A stretch of DNA of 64,000 nt from an uncultured Eubacteriales bacterium (GTDB lineage Bacteria > Bacillota > Clostridia > Lachnospirales > Lachnospiraceae), in assembly GCA_900318405.1 (NCBI GenBank), contig ONKP01000003.1, forward strand, positions 28,274 through 92,273. Reading direction: 5' to 3'. Below, piece after piece: positions 42,888 through 51,712 of the stretch (within the stretch, counting starts at the first letter, position 1; every line of letters begins with the position of its first letter). A program made the position numbers and the translations under genes. The notes beneath the pieces are model-generated. The model had not been told where the DNA came from, did no database searches, and was given only the letters and a program-made list of their open reading frames with translations.

Positions 42888-44552
42888 CTAAATATCCATA
42901 GGGTTGATGCGGTGCGGAATGCGCTTGATCTCTTCCCAGCGCTCTCCCTCCACGCGATATCCGGTTCCCGGCCCCATGTAGTCGTTTGGCGTATTCACGC
43001 CGGACATCACATGGAAGTTTCTGTCAAGAATGGCCGCCGTCTGCATATAGTCACCGATCACACGCTGCTTCAGCATGGCCAGAACGCTCTCCGCCACATC
43101 CGTGAAACCGCTCTCTGCCAGGGCTTTTACGACGTCGATACCTGTAATGCCCCGCTTCATGACATCTTCGGCGGACATCAGATCCGCGACGACGTCTCTC
43201 GGAAGCGTATCCTTGCTTCCATGAGCATAGGTAATGGCCTCAACCTGCTCGTCTGATACCTCCGCAAGTCCCAGCTGACGGAAGACCGACTGGACAGCCT
43301 TCGCCGCCTTGTTGCGGACAGCGATGACATCGGCTTCCTTGACAGGCCTCAGGCCGCCATCCACCTGCATGTCACGCTGGAATACATTGTAATCATCAAA
43401 ATCCTCCGCATCGAAATTCGATCCGGCGAACATGTTGTCGTAGTTGGGCTCTGCTGCATACCCTGAAAAAATAAAGTCGGTACCCGGCAGAAACTCCAGC
43501 ATGGTTCTCGCCGTCCGGCGCATATCGGAATTCGAGAAGCTCTGGTCATTGGAGGATGCGCACTCAAGTCCCAGCAGTGCCGCGACAAGGTTCTCGCCGA
43601 GAACCTCGCGGATACCGGCGGGTACGGAACCCGTGATACCAATACAGCTGACGGAGCCATTCTGGATACCCTGGCTTCCGCAGCCCTTTGTCACATAGAG
43701 ACAGCGGCACTCGAGGTACAGCATGGATTTTTTCTCACTGCTGCCCATGAGCACCTCGGATCCGGATCCGGAGGTAAAACGCACCTTCAGGCCTCTGGAA
43801 GCGTAGCACGAATTCAGAAATGCCTTCGAATAAGGCGTATCATCACCATCGATGAAGACTTTTTCGGTTCCATATACGGAGAGCGTCTCCGCATAGGTCG
43901 TGAGACCGCGGATACCGAGCTCCAGCTCTGTGGCTTCCTCGGAAGAGCACTGCGTGAGCACACCCGGGCGGCCGACCTGTGAACCGATCAGCAGTCCCAT
44001 GGCATCGAGCGGCGCATATCTGGCAACGCCCATCGTTGTCTCTTCCTCCGCAAATCCACGGAGTGCGCCTTCCGCCGCATCCGCCGCGATCTGCACCGGG
44101 TCATCCTTCAGATTCGTCACGTGCGCCTGATTGCCGGGCACTCTTCTTGCACGGATCTTCTGCATGCCCATCATCAGTTCCACGACGTTCAGCTCATTGA
44201 TGACCTCTGTCATCCTCGCCGGCGTAATGCCGGAGATCACATCCAGTACTTCTTTTCTGGACACGTGGATATCCACGATCATCCGGGCGATATCCACCGC
44301 CGGGATCTTCATGGATTCTTCCGTGCGCTCGATATTGATGGCATAATCCGCAATGAACGTATCAAGGAAATCAAAATCCTCTCTCTGCTTGCCATCCAGC
44401 TCTACGATCCGTCCGTTCTCCACTCTCACGGAAGGCTTCGGATCATACGGGCTCTTCATGGCAACGAATCCCATTTCCGGCCATTCATTGATGAAGCCGT
44501 CCTTGTTTACCGGACGCTGGTCCAGAACTTCAAATCTTTTAGATCTCTTCAT
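42888..44552 (-). CDS. pduC: B12-dependent propanediol/glycerol dehydratase large subunit
   Basis: 554 residues, the catalytic alpha subunit (TIM barrel) converting 1,2-propanediol to propanal or glycerol to 3-hydroxypropanal with adenosylcobalamin. Strong signatures: RRVPGNQAHVTNLKDDPVQI trimmed to QAHVTNLKDDPVQ, QVGRPGVLTQCSSEEA, FTSGSGSEVLMG, CASSNDQSFSNSDMRRTAR and AGSNFDAEDFDDYN. PduC and DhaB cannot be told apart here. GTGGAG precedes the ATG. First gene of the five-gene operon; promoter at 44665-44693. Confidence 0.95.
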   Translation of the reverse strand: MKRSKRFEVLDQRPVNKDGFINEWPEMGFVAMKSPYDPKPSVRVENGRIVELDGKQREDFDFLDTFIADYAINIERTEESMKIPAVDIARMIVDIHVSRKEVLDVISGITPARMTEVINELNVVELMMGMQKIRARRVPGNQAHVTNLKDDPVQIAADAAEGALRGFAEEETTMGVARYAPLDAMGLLIGSQVGRPGVLTQCSSEEATELELGIRGLTTYAETLSVYGTEKVFIDGDDTPYSKAFLNSCYASRGLKVRFTSGSGSEVLMGSSEKKSMLYLECRCLYVTKGCGSQGIQNGSVSCIGITGSVPAGIREVLGENLVAALLGLECASSNDQSFSNSDMRRTARTMLEFLPGTDFIFSGYAAEPNYDNMFAGSNFDAEDFDDYNVFQRDMQVDGGLRPVKEADVIAVRNKAAKAVQSVFRQLGLAEVSDEQVEAITYAHGSKDTLPRDVVADLMSAEDVMKRGITGIDVVKALAESGFTDVAESVLAMLKQRVIGDYMQTAAILDRNFHVMSGVNTPNDYMGPGTGYRVEGERWEEIKRIPHRINPMDI

Positions 44553-44640
44553 TACTGTTTCTCCACTGCAGGCTTTGTCAGCCCATTTTTATCGCCGGCT
44601 GCAAACGCTGCCATATGAGCAATATTTGTTTGTCAGCCGC

Positions 44641-44693
44641 TGTGTTCACACAATATGTAGTTACATTATAACCCTCATATGACAAACCGGCAA
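44641..44693 (-). promoter_or_regulatory. Promoter and possible operator of the diol dehydratase operon
   Basis: TTGCCG (44693-44688), 17 bases, TATAAT (44670-44665) on the minus strand. About seven bases past the expected start lies the palindrome TGTGTGAACACA (44652-44641). CATATGAG just upstream of the -10 and CTCATATG about 55 bases further downstream form a second, wider inverted pair. Confidence 0.65.
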
Positions 44694-44760
44694 CAGAAAC
44701 AGCGCAGAATCTTTCAAAAAACCACATTTTTATTCTCGAGATGCAACACGATACCACATT

Positions 44761-46521
44761 TCAGAAGATACCAATCTGACGAAGTTTGACACATTCCTCT
44801 TCCGTGAAGAGCTCCGTGATCGTCAGGCCGCTGTTCTGCAGGATCCTGCCGTAATTCTGAGCTTCCTGCATGTCTCGGTTGCCCACAATGTCTCCGTTAA
44901 CAAATGCTGCGAGATGACACTCTTCGACCGGATGATCTCCGAGGAGTTTCTTCACAGCTTCGACGGTAAGATCCCGGTTCCTGTCATCAGAGACCATCAG
45001 CAGCCCCTCTTCATTGTAGATCCAGTCAGCCGTAAAATCCTCGGGATCGGCATCACTGCCCGCTGCTTCACGATTCTGTACGGACTCATCCGTCCCACCT
45101 GTCGCATCTGTTGTCTTGTCGGCGGCTTTTGCCTGACCCATCTCATCTGCTCCCGAATCGACGTTCATTATCCGATCCGCCTGACTTGTCTCTGAAATCG
45201 TATTTTTTATCGCGCGTGTATTCACGGACGCATGATTAGTTGTCGCTTCAACTGCTCCCTTATCCGGCTCCGCTTTTGTCGCTTCATATGTATAGGCCGC
45301 TGTTTCTTCATTCGTGAATACATATTTCCGCATCCGCTCAAGTGCTTCCATGAGCCTTGCCTTCGGCAATGCAAGATTTACGCGGATGTGGCACTCTCCG
45401 CCGAATGCCCGGCCGGTCTGCCAGCCGACACCCACATTCCATCCCGCACGCAGAACCTGATCAATCGTTCTTCCGGTCCTCCTGCAGAAATCGGTGCAAT
45501 CCAGAAACAGCATATAAGTGCCCTCAGGCATCGAGACATCAACGCCCTCGAAATGTTCCTTCATAAAATCAACCGCCGTTCGGCAGTTATCCTCCAGGAC
45601 ACTTCTGAGTTCATCGGTCCATTCCTGCCCCTCGCTGCTGTAGGCCGCGATCAGCGCATGCTCGCTGAACACATTCATTTCATTGTAGTGCGTATTTTCG
45701 GAAAATCGGGTGATCTTTTCATTCAGTGCCTGATTGTAGATAATATGGTAGCTTCCAATCAGTCCTGCCAGATTAAAGGTCTTGCTCGGCGCATACGCTG
45801 CAAGGACATGCTCGCGTGCCCAGTCGCTGACCATCTGGGTCGGAACGTGGGAGTGTCCGGTATACGTCAGATCCGACCAGATCTCATCACTGATCACCAG
45901 GCAGTCATTTTTCTGAAACACATCCATTGCTTTTTCAATTTCTTCTCTGGTCCACACCCTGCCGCATGGATTATGCGGTGAGCAGAAAATCGCCAGCCGG
46001 ACATGATTTTTACGGATCTGCCGCTCCATATCTTCATAGTCCATGCGCCAGAATCCGTGCTCATCCTTCTTCAGATCACTGTACACCGGCCGCCGGCCCT
46101 TGCCGATGATGTCACCAATGAAGCCCACATAATAGGGCCTGTGCAAAAAAATTTTGTCGCCGGGCTGCGTCAGCACATCGATCGCGCTCGAGATAAATCC
46201 GTGCACGCCGTTTTCATATCCGATATTTTCTCTGGAGAGACCTGTCACATGGTTCCGCTCCTCCTGCCACCGGATGATGGAATCGTAGTATACATCCTTC
46301 GGCTGAAAATACCCGAACAGCGGATGCTGTGCTCTTCTGATGATGGCTTCCGTGATTGCCGGACAGGTCTTGAAGTTCATATCCGCCACCCACATTGGAA
46401 TAAAATCAAATCCATCCATCGGCGCACCGGGTTCAAAGCCCCAGACGCGCTTTCCGGCAGCATCTACAGCTGTTGCATCCTTACCCCGTCTGTCAATAAT
46501 TGATGTGAAGTCGTACTTCAT
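44761..46521 (-). CDS. MalY/PatB-type pyridoxal-phosphate C-S lyase with long C-terminal extension
   Basis: 586 residues. Residues 1-395 are a complete aminotransferase-fold C-S lyase: FIPMWVADMNF, SPHNPCGRVW, the Asp/Tyr region ISDEIWSDLTY and the PLP Lys in YAPSKTFNLAGL. These usually cleave cystathionine or cysteine conjugates. The usual length is ~395. Here a Thr/Ala/Asp-rich, poorly conserved linker (~405-490) leads to a compact C-terminal segment beginning about EGLLMVSDDRNRDLTVEAVK, which I do not recognise. ATG at 46521 with GAGGAG. Upstream of the dehydratase operon on the same strand. Confidence 0.88.
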   Translation of the reverse strand: MKYDFTSIIDRRGKDATAVDAAGKRVWGFEPGAPMDGFDFIPMWVADMNFKTCPAITEAIIRRAQHPLFGYFQPKDVYYDSIIRWQEERNHVTGLSRENIGYENGVHGFISSAIDVLTQPGDKIFLHRPYYVGFIGDIIGKGRRPVYSDLKKDEHGFWRMDYEDMERQIRKNHVRLAIFCSPHNPCGRVWTREEIEKAMDVFQKNDCLVISDEIWSDLTYTGHSHVPTQMVSDWAREHVLAAYAPSKTFNLAGLIGSYHIIYNQALNEKITRFSENTHYNEMNVFSEHALIAAYSSEGQEWTDELRSVLEDNCRTAVDFMKEHFEGVDVSMPEGTYMLFLDCTDFCRRTGRTIDQVLRAGWNVGVGWQTGRAFGGECHIRVNLALPKARLMEALERMRKYVFTNEETAAYTYEATKAEPDKGAVEATTNHASVNTRAIKNTISETSQADRIMNVDSGADEMGQAKAADKTTDATGGTDESVQNREAAGSDADPEDFTADWIYNEEGLLMVSDDRNRDLTVEAVKKLLGDHPVEECHLAAFVNGDIVGNRDMQEAQNYGRILQNSGLTITELFTEEECVKLRQIGIF

Positions 46522-46606
46522 TTTTTCTCCTCGAAAGAATCTGTAACTTCTCGTTATTGAAAAATGTTCATATGCCCGACTCCGTCGTGCTATCGCGGCG
46601 TTCGCA

Positions 46607-46647
46607 TATAAAAGAAGCATCCGCTGTATCGTACAGCAGATGCTTTC
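46607..46647 (-). terminator. Terminator behind the response regulator gene
   Basis: AAGCATCTGCTGT and ACAGCGGATGCTT arms, then CTTTTAT on the minus strand, in the 290-base gap between the regulator and the lyase. A TATAAT sits just before it, so it may alternatively be a leader hairpin of the lyase gene. Confidence 0.7.
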
Positions 46648-46811
46648 TATTATAACTCTTATATTGTTGTTGAAAATGGCTGCAATTATTTATCGCATCA
46701 AATGATCTTCAAATGTCATCGAAAGGCCCGCTGCCGTGACCATAAATCCATCACCCTCAGTTTTCAGCTATTCGCGAATTCTCTTCTGTATTCCCTGTTT
46801 GCTGCATTTCT

Positions 46812-47504
46812 TCACTTTGCTTCTTCATTTCCAACATCGAACTTGTACCCCATTCCCCAGATCGTCTTGATATACTCACCCTTGCTTCCCATCTTACTGC
46901 GGAGCTTCTTTACGTGGGTATCAATCGTCCTGGCATCGCCGAAATAATCATAATTCCAGACATTGTTCAGAATTTTTTCACGGGACAGAGCGATGCCCTG
47001 GTTCTCCATAAAATACGTGAGCAGCTCAAACTCCTTGAAAGAGAGGTCCATCGGCTTACCATCTACGGAAGCCATATGCGCGGAGCGGTCGATCACGATG
47101 CCGCCTGCCTCCAGACGATCATTGTCATTGATCTTGTTCGTGCGGCGCAGGATTGCCTCTACCCTGGCGACAAGAATCTTCGGGCTGAACGGTTTGGAGA
47201 TATACTCATCCACACCCAGGTCAAAGCCGAGCAGTTCATCCCGCTCATCGCCTCTGGCTGTCAGCATGATGATCGGCACCTTGGAATCCTTGCGGATCTC
47301 ACGGCAGACCTCCCAGCCGTCCATTTTCGGCATCATGACATCAAGAATGATCAGTGCAATATCCTTATTCTCGTAGAACTTATTCAGCGCGTCTTCTCCG
47401 TCCTCAGCCTCAATGACATTAAAGTCATCGCGCGTGAGGAAATCTTTGACCAGCTTACGCATGCGCGCCTCATCATCAACGACCATAACCTTCAGCTTGT
47501 CCAT
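46812..47504 (-). CDS. OmpR-family response regulator
   Basis: 230 residues. The receiver domain has the acidic pocket VDDE, phospho-accepting Asp in LIILDVMMPKMDG, Thr in MLTARGD and Lys in SKPF. The C-terminal winged helix (LSFKEFELLTYF, ARTIDTHVKKLRSKM, WGMGYKF) binds DNA. GGGGAG precedes the ATG. It has no kinase directly downstream; the orphan kinase at 37849-39333 is on the same strand beyond the lyase and dehydratase block and is the likely partner. Confidence 0.93.
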   Translation of the reverse strand: MDKLKVMVVDDEARMRKLVKDFLTRDDFNVIEAEDGEDALNKFYENKDIALIILDVMMPKMDGWEVCREIRKDSKVPIIMLTARGDERDELLGFDLGVDEYISKPFSPKILVARVEAILRRTNKINDNDRLEAGGIVIDRSAHMASVDGKPMDLSFKEFELLTYFMENQGIALSREKILNNVWNYDYFGDARTIDTHVKKLRSKMGSKGEYIKTIWGMGYKFDVGNEEAK

Positions 47505-47602
47505 AGTTTCTCCCCGATTACTTCTGAAATCCGAATTTCATTAAAATTATACTCTTTTCTCAGAATTGTACCTTTGGAGCGGAGCAATTTCAAGTCCATT
47601 CA

Positions 47603-47815
47603 TCGGACAGGCACTCAGGCATTCTTCCGCAGATCAAAATGCGGATACCCGAGTATTTTCTCCCGATAATAACCGGTCGTGGATCGTACTACCCTGCGGT
47701 TTTCTTCCATGTTCTTTCCCAGAACGCGAAGCACTATGCCGTCACGATCGAGCAGGGACAGGCCGAAGCGGACATCTGCAGACGGAAATACGGACAGACA
47801 AAAATCCCGGAAGCC
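47603..47815 (+). pseudogene. Possible remnant of a protein-coding gene
   Basis: The plus-strand frame reads IPEYFLPIITGRGSYYPAVF and then VLSQNAKHYAVTIEQGQAEA, with amino-acid composition and third-position G/C like a real gene. It has no ribosome binding site and runs without a stop into the tmRNA terminator. I do not recognise the family. It fills most of the ~300-base gap between the response regulator and the tmRNA. Confidence 0.3.
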
Positions 47816-47841
47816 AGTAAAATCATGGCCTCCGGGACTTT
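47800..47841 (-). terminator. Intrinsic terminator of tmRNA
   Basis: AGTCCCGGAGGCC and GGCTTCCGGGAT arms, then TTTTTG on the minus strand, about 20 bases behind the tmRNA 3' end. Confidence 0.88.
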
Positions 47842-47859
47842 TCTCATAAGATTATGCAA

Positions 47860-48235
47860 TGGAGTCGGCGGGATTCGAACCCGCGTCTTGAACGTTTTCA
47901 CAGATCCTTCTACATGCTTATCCTGCTTTCATACCTTCCGTGTCATCCTGACAGGCGAACTGTACGCGGAGAATTGATGAGATTATCTTGGCACTGTCTC
48001 TCAACAATTTACTTAACAGTGTGCAGCCGCTTCCTTTGAAGCCAGAGGAGTACAGCGGCGATATCCTCTGACCTTAAACCCGCCGAAGCGGGCCGCAATT
48101 ACTGCCGGTCAGGCAGCAAGTGCATATTCGCTGTTGTTGTCAGCATTTATTGTTTGGTGTCGGATTTACGAGGTGTCCACCATCCTCGACATGCTTCTAT
48201 CTGATCGGACGACCAATCGAAACCAGTACGACCCC
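47860..48235 (-). ncRNA. ssrA: tmRNA (ssrA), tag ADNNSEYALAA
   Basis: The 5' GGGGTCGTACTGGTTTCGA and 3' GGGTTCGAATCCCGCCGACT ends form the tRNA-like domain: GGGGTCG pairs with CGACTCC. The tag frame reads GCT GAC AAC AAC AGC GAA TAT GCA CTT GCT GCC TGA, giving ADNNSEYALAA. It releases stalled ribosomes with SmpB, encoded 84 bases upstream on the same strand. The encoded 3' end lacks CCA. Confidence 0.97.
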
Positions 48236-48248
48236 AGATATGCCCTTT

Positions 48249-48277
48249 AGTTTAGCAGATTCTTTGCTGAAATACAA
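48249..48277 (-). promoter_or_regulatory. Promoter of tmRNA
   Basis: TTGTAT (48277-48272), 17 bases, TAAACT (48254-48249) on the minus strand, about 13 bases before the tmRNA 5' end. Confidence 0.7.
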
Positions 48278-48319
48278 TCACGCTAAAATATCGACAGGCA
48301 GGATAACCGTGAGGAAGCA

Positions 48320-48787
48320 TCAGATATTCTGCACCTTGAAAGAGCGCTCCGTACTCCTGCGCAGATCCTTTTTGGCGATATCCGCCCGCTTGTCATAGAG
48401 CTTCTTGCCTCGGGCGAGACCCACCTGTACCTTGATCAGCGCATCCTTGAAATACACCTCTGTCGGCACGAGTGTCATGCCCTTCTCCCTGATCTTCTGC
48501 TCAATGCGGCGGATCTCCTTTCTGTGCATCAGGAGCCTGCGCACACGGAGCGGATCACGGTTAAAAATATTGCCCTTCTCATAAGGGCTGATATGCATAC
48601 CGTAGATGTACATCTGCCCGTCTTCGATGCGGACAAAGGCCTCCCGAATGGAACATTTACCCATGCGGACAGACTTCACCTCGGTGCCCTTCAGCTCAAT
48701 GCCGCACTCATAGGTCTCTTCAATAAAATAATCATGGTGGGCTTTTTTATTGTTGGCAATTACCTTAATTCCTCTGTGATCAGCCAT
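48320..48787 (-). CDS. smpB: SsrA-binding protein SmpB
   Basis: 155 residues. Delivers tmRNA to stalled ribosomes. GIELKGTEVKSVRMGKCSIR and HISPYEKGN are family hallmarks; the C-terminal basic tail KKLYDKRADIAKKDLRR enters the mRNA channel. The ATG at 48787 follows AGGA. Placed 17 bases behind rnr and just before ssrA, the common Firmicutes order. Confidence 0.97.
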   Translation of the reverse strand: MADHRGIKVIANNKKAHHDYFIEETYECGIELKGTEVKSVRMGKCSIREAFVRIEDGQMYIYGMHISPYEKGNIFNRDPLRVRRLLMHRKEIRRIEQKIREKGMTLVPTEVYFKDALIKVQVGLARGKKLYDKRADIAKKDLRRSTERSFKVQNI

Positions 48788-48804
48788 AGTATCTATCCTG
48801 TCAT

Positions 48805-50697
48805 TTATTCCGTGTCTTCAGCAAGTTCAAAATCAATGATTCTCCGGTACAGATCCGCCCGTACCGTCTTCACCGTCACCTGCTGTCCGGGACGGAAAAT
48901 GCGGCCGTGACGCCTGCCCTTCAGGGTCATCATTTTTTCATCAAATACATAATAGTCATCATGCAGCGTTGACGCGGGGACCAGGCCCTCCGCAGTATCC
49001 GGCCGCTGTACGTAAAAGCCCCAGCTTGTCACGCCGGTGATCACGGCTTCGGTCGTCTCGCCGAGGTGGTCCGCGATGTACTCCGTCATCAGGACCTTGT
49101 CAGCCTCGCGCTCCGTCTCCACGGATCTTCTTTCCAGTGCTGATGATTTCCAGGCCACATTTTCGAGGATCCGGCGGTAATACGAGATCCGGCGGCCTGT
49201 CAGTCTGCCGTGCAGGTCATCTTTGATGATCCTGTGGATCTGGAGATCGGGGTATCTGCGGATCGGTGAGGTAAAATGGCAGTAATATTTCGCCGAAAGG
49301 CCGAAATGTCCCTCGCACTCGGTTCCGTATCGAGCCTGCTGCATGGAGCGCAGAAGCAGGGAGCTCACAAAATCCCCTTCGGGCGTACCCTCCGCCCTGC
49401 TGATGATCTGCTGCGCCTCCAGCGGCGTGATATGATATCCCTTTTTATGAATCGTCACACCTGCCTCATGCAGGACCGCCAGCGTCTGCTCCATGCGGTC
49501 GCTGTCCGGCTGCTCATGGTTTCTGTAGACAAACGGCAGCTGTTTATCTGCATATATCCTGGCAACAACCTCGTTGGCTGTCAGCATGAACTGCTCGATG
49601 AGCTTCGTCGCCGTCGTTGGAAACGCCGGATACATGCGGACAGGATGTCCGTTTTCGTCCAGTTCAAACCGCGTCTCCGGAAAATCGAAGTCGATCATGC
49701 CTCTCTGCCGGCGGAGATCCTCCATCTTCGCGGCAACATTTTTCATCTCGAAAAGCATGGGGACGATATCCGCATATTCCGTCTGCAGATCTTTGTCGCC
49801 TTCAAAAATGCGATCGACCTTCGAATAGGTCATGCGATGTGCCGAGCAGATTACCGATTCCACGATCCGGCTCTTCAGAATATTGAGATCTCTGTCCATC
49901 GTGATGATCACAGACAGGGTCAGCCGGTCTTCGCCCTCATTCAGAGAACAGATACCGTTGGAAAGCTTTTGCGGCAGCATGGGAACGACGCGGTCCGGCA
50001 GATAAACCGATGTACCCCGTTTGAGCGCTTCCTTATCCAGTGCGCTCCCGTCAACCACATACTGGCTCACATCGGCGATATGCACACCCAGGATATATCC
50101 TGATCCCTGTTTCTCCAGCGACACAGCGTCGTCAAAATCCTTTGAGTCATCGCCGTCGATCGTGATGATCAGGTGATCTCTCAGGTCCAGTCTGCCCGCA
50201 TAGTCCGCATCCGTCAGATGGGAAGGCATCCTGTCCGCCGCCTGCATCACACGATCGGGAAAAGCGGTCGGGATGTCAAACTCCTCCAGAACCAGTGATA
50301 GGTCGGCGGGATCGCGTTTTTCCGAACCCTCTGTGCGTTTTCTGAATGGCTTTTCCTCGCCCTTTGATCTTCCACGTTTCACTCTTCCATGATTCAGTGA
50401 ATCGTCAGTCGATCTGGCATCCGCAGCACCACTTCCGAACCAGCGATAAAGCCTGCCGGAGGAATCCCTGCGAATCTTTCCTTCATCGATCAGATGCTCT
50501 GCTGCCCTGTACATATCCTTCTCAGCCGTTCGCGGAACATTGAGAAGCCAGGCGATCTCCTGTAACCGCATGGGGTTATAGTTCTTCGAGGACACAACGT
50601 TCAGGATCATTTTTTCCAGCTGCCTGTTTCTGGAGGCATTCACTGGCCTTCTTCTCCCATTGCTGCGTCTTCCTGTATTTTTCTTCTTTTCTGTCAT
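48805..50697 (-). CDS. rnr: Ribonuclease R, shortened N-terminal region
   Basis: 3'-5' exoribonuclease for structured RNA and tmRNA-linked decay. 630 residues: winged-helix-like N-terminus (25-85), RNB catalytic domain from ~165 (TIDGDDSKDFDDAVSL with the catalytic Asp cluster, FTSPIRRYPDL) and a C-terminal S1 domain (GVTSWGFYVQRP). Typical RNase R is 700-780. The region where two cold-shock domains should be is a short basic linker (~90-135). The ATG at 50697 follows AGGAAGG closely. Same operon direction as smpB. Confidence 0.93.
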   Translation of the reverse strand: MTEKKKNTGRRSNGRRRPVNASRNRQLEKMILNVVSSKNYNPMRLQEIAWLLNVPRTAEKDMYRAAEHLIDEGKIRRDSSGRLYRWFGSGAADARSTDDSLNHGRVKRGRSKGEEKPFRKRTEGSEKRDPADLSLVLEEFDIPTAFPDRVMQAADRMPSHLTDADYAGRLDLRDHLIITIDGDDSKDFDDAVSLEKQGSGYILGVHIADVSQYVVDGSALDKEALKRGTSVYLPDRVVPMLPQKLSNGICSLNEGEDRLTLSVIITMDRDLNILKSRIVESVICSAHRMTYSKVDRIFEGDKDLQTEYADIVPMLFEMKNVAAKMEDLRRQRGMIDFDFPETRFELDENGHPVRMYPAFPTTATKLIEQFMLTANEVVARIYADKQLPFVYRNHEQPDSDRMEQTLAVLHEAGVTIHKKGYHITPLEAQQIISRAEGTPEGDFVSSLLLRSMQQARYGTECEGHFGLSAKYYCHFTSPIRRYPDLQIHRIIKDDLHGRLTGRRISYYRRILENVAWKSSALERRSVETEREADKVLMTEYIADHLGETTEAVITGVTSWGFYVQRPDTAEGLVPASTLHDDYYVFDEKMMTLKGRRHGRIFRPGQQVTVKTVRADLYRRIIDFELAEDTE

Positions 50698-50849
50698 ATA
50701 CCTTCCTGTTCTCTTTGCAACCCATGGCATAAATGCGCATGACTGTTTTTGTCAAAACACATGCAGAATCCTGCAACGATTTTCCCGCGACGGTCCCTGC
50801 TGTGCTGAATAACTCTACGCTGTGCTTCGCGCTGCAATGAACCTATATA

Positions 50850-50881
50850 AAACAAAAGACTGCCGCAGGATTCTGCGGCAG
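50850..50881 (-). terminator. Intrinsic terminator between secG and rnr
   Basis: Perfect CTGCCGCAG-AATC-CTGCGGCAG stem followed by TCTTTTGTTTT on the minus strand, 16 bases behind secG. The following ~150 bases to rnr have no gene. Confidence 0.9.
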
Positions 50882-50896
50882 CCCGTGAAATTCTTC

Positions 50897-51139
50897 TCAG
50901 AACTTGACATTCAGAACAACGGCAAGACCCACAAAAACAATGGCCATAACCCTTGTCAGTCTCTCCAGCCTTCCCTCTCTGGAACGTCCCTTATTACGTC
51001 CCCAGTAGGTATCACCGGAACTCATACCGGCGATGGCACCGAGACCCCTATCCTTGCCCTGCTGCATCAGAATAACCACAACCATCAGAACACTGTCCGC
51101 TATAAAAAGAATCGTAAGAATTGTACGAAGTAAATCCAC
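50897..51139 (-). CDS. secG: Preprotein translocase subunit SecG
   Basis: 80 residues with two membrane helices (about 3-25 and 60-78). The cytoplasmic loop holds QQGKDRGLGAI and a GMSSGDTYWGRN segment typical of SecG. It stimulates the SecYEG channel. The start is GTG at 51139, eight bases after GGAGG. The loop is extended and basic (RNKGRSREGRLER). It precedes rnr, as in most Firmicutes. Confidence 0.92.
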   Translation of the reverse strand: MDLLRTILTILFIADSVLMVVVILMQQGKDRGLGAIAGMSSGDTYWGRNKGRSREGRLERLTRVMAIVFVGLAVVLNVKF

Positions 51140-51217
51140 CTGAATATCCTCCTGCCGATAAAACTCGCGTTGACTATAATAGCACAGTGCTCACATGATT
51201 GCAAGTCATAAAATTTT

Positions 51218-51249
51218 CGAGGCTGGAAGTCTCCATGTGTGACAGCGGC
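51218..51249. repeat. Dispersed repeat, family A, fragment (A4)
   Basis: CGAGGCTGGAAGTCTCCATG and the following TGTGACAGCGGC match element A1 (complement) at all but one of about 32 bases. Located between dtd and secG. Confidence 0.72.
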
Positions 51250-51271
51250 TGGCTAAGAGCAAACATTAGAT

Positions 51272-51712
51272 TTACAGATCTTCCAGGATGATGGTGAAGG
51301 GTCCGTCGTTGACAAGCGACACCTGCATATCTGCGCCGAAGCGTCCGGTCTCGACAACCGGAACCGTTTTCTTCGCCTCACTGACAATGTAGTCATACAG
51401 CTTTTCCGCCATCTCCGGCGCACCTGCATTGGTAAAACCGGGTCTGTTGCCGTGACGGCAGTCCGCATAGAGCGTGAACTGCGAAACCAGAAGCAGCTCG
51501 CCATTGACATCTGCAAGTGACTTATTTGTTTTTCCGTTCTCGTCCTCAAAAATGCGGAGCTTCAGCATCTTCGACAGATATTTATCTGCCGTCTCTTCCG
51601 TATCATCTTTGCCTACGCCGATCAGCACCATATAACCCTTACCGATGCTGCCGACCGTTTCCCCGTCGATATCTACGCGTGCCGAGGTCACACGCTGAAT
51701 CACAAACCTCAT
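51272..51712 (-). CDS. dtd: D-aminoacyl-tRNA deacylase
   Basis: 146 residues. Removes D-amino acids (and glycine from tRNA-Ala). The catalytic motif [20 protein letters not shown] (cut to family core [12 protein letters not shown]) and the [16 protein letters not shown] motif are intact. The ATG overlaps the stop of the ABC ATPase gene by four bases, so it is co-transcribed with the amino-acid transporter. Confidence 0.96.
   Translation of the reverse strand: MRFVIQRVTSARVDIDGETVGSIGKGYMVLIGVGKDDTEETADKYLSKMLKLRIFEDENGKTNKSLADVNGELLLVSQFTLYADCRHGNRPGFTNAGAPEMAEKLYDYIVSEAKKTVPVVETGRFGADMQVSLVNDGPFTIILEDL

Noticed and set aside
39900..44552. Considered a complete Pdu microcompartment locus
   Set aside because: Only enzyme and reactivase genes are present; no shell proteins, aldehyde or alcohol dehydrogenases.
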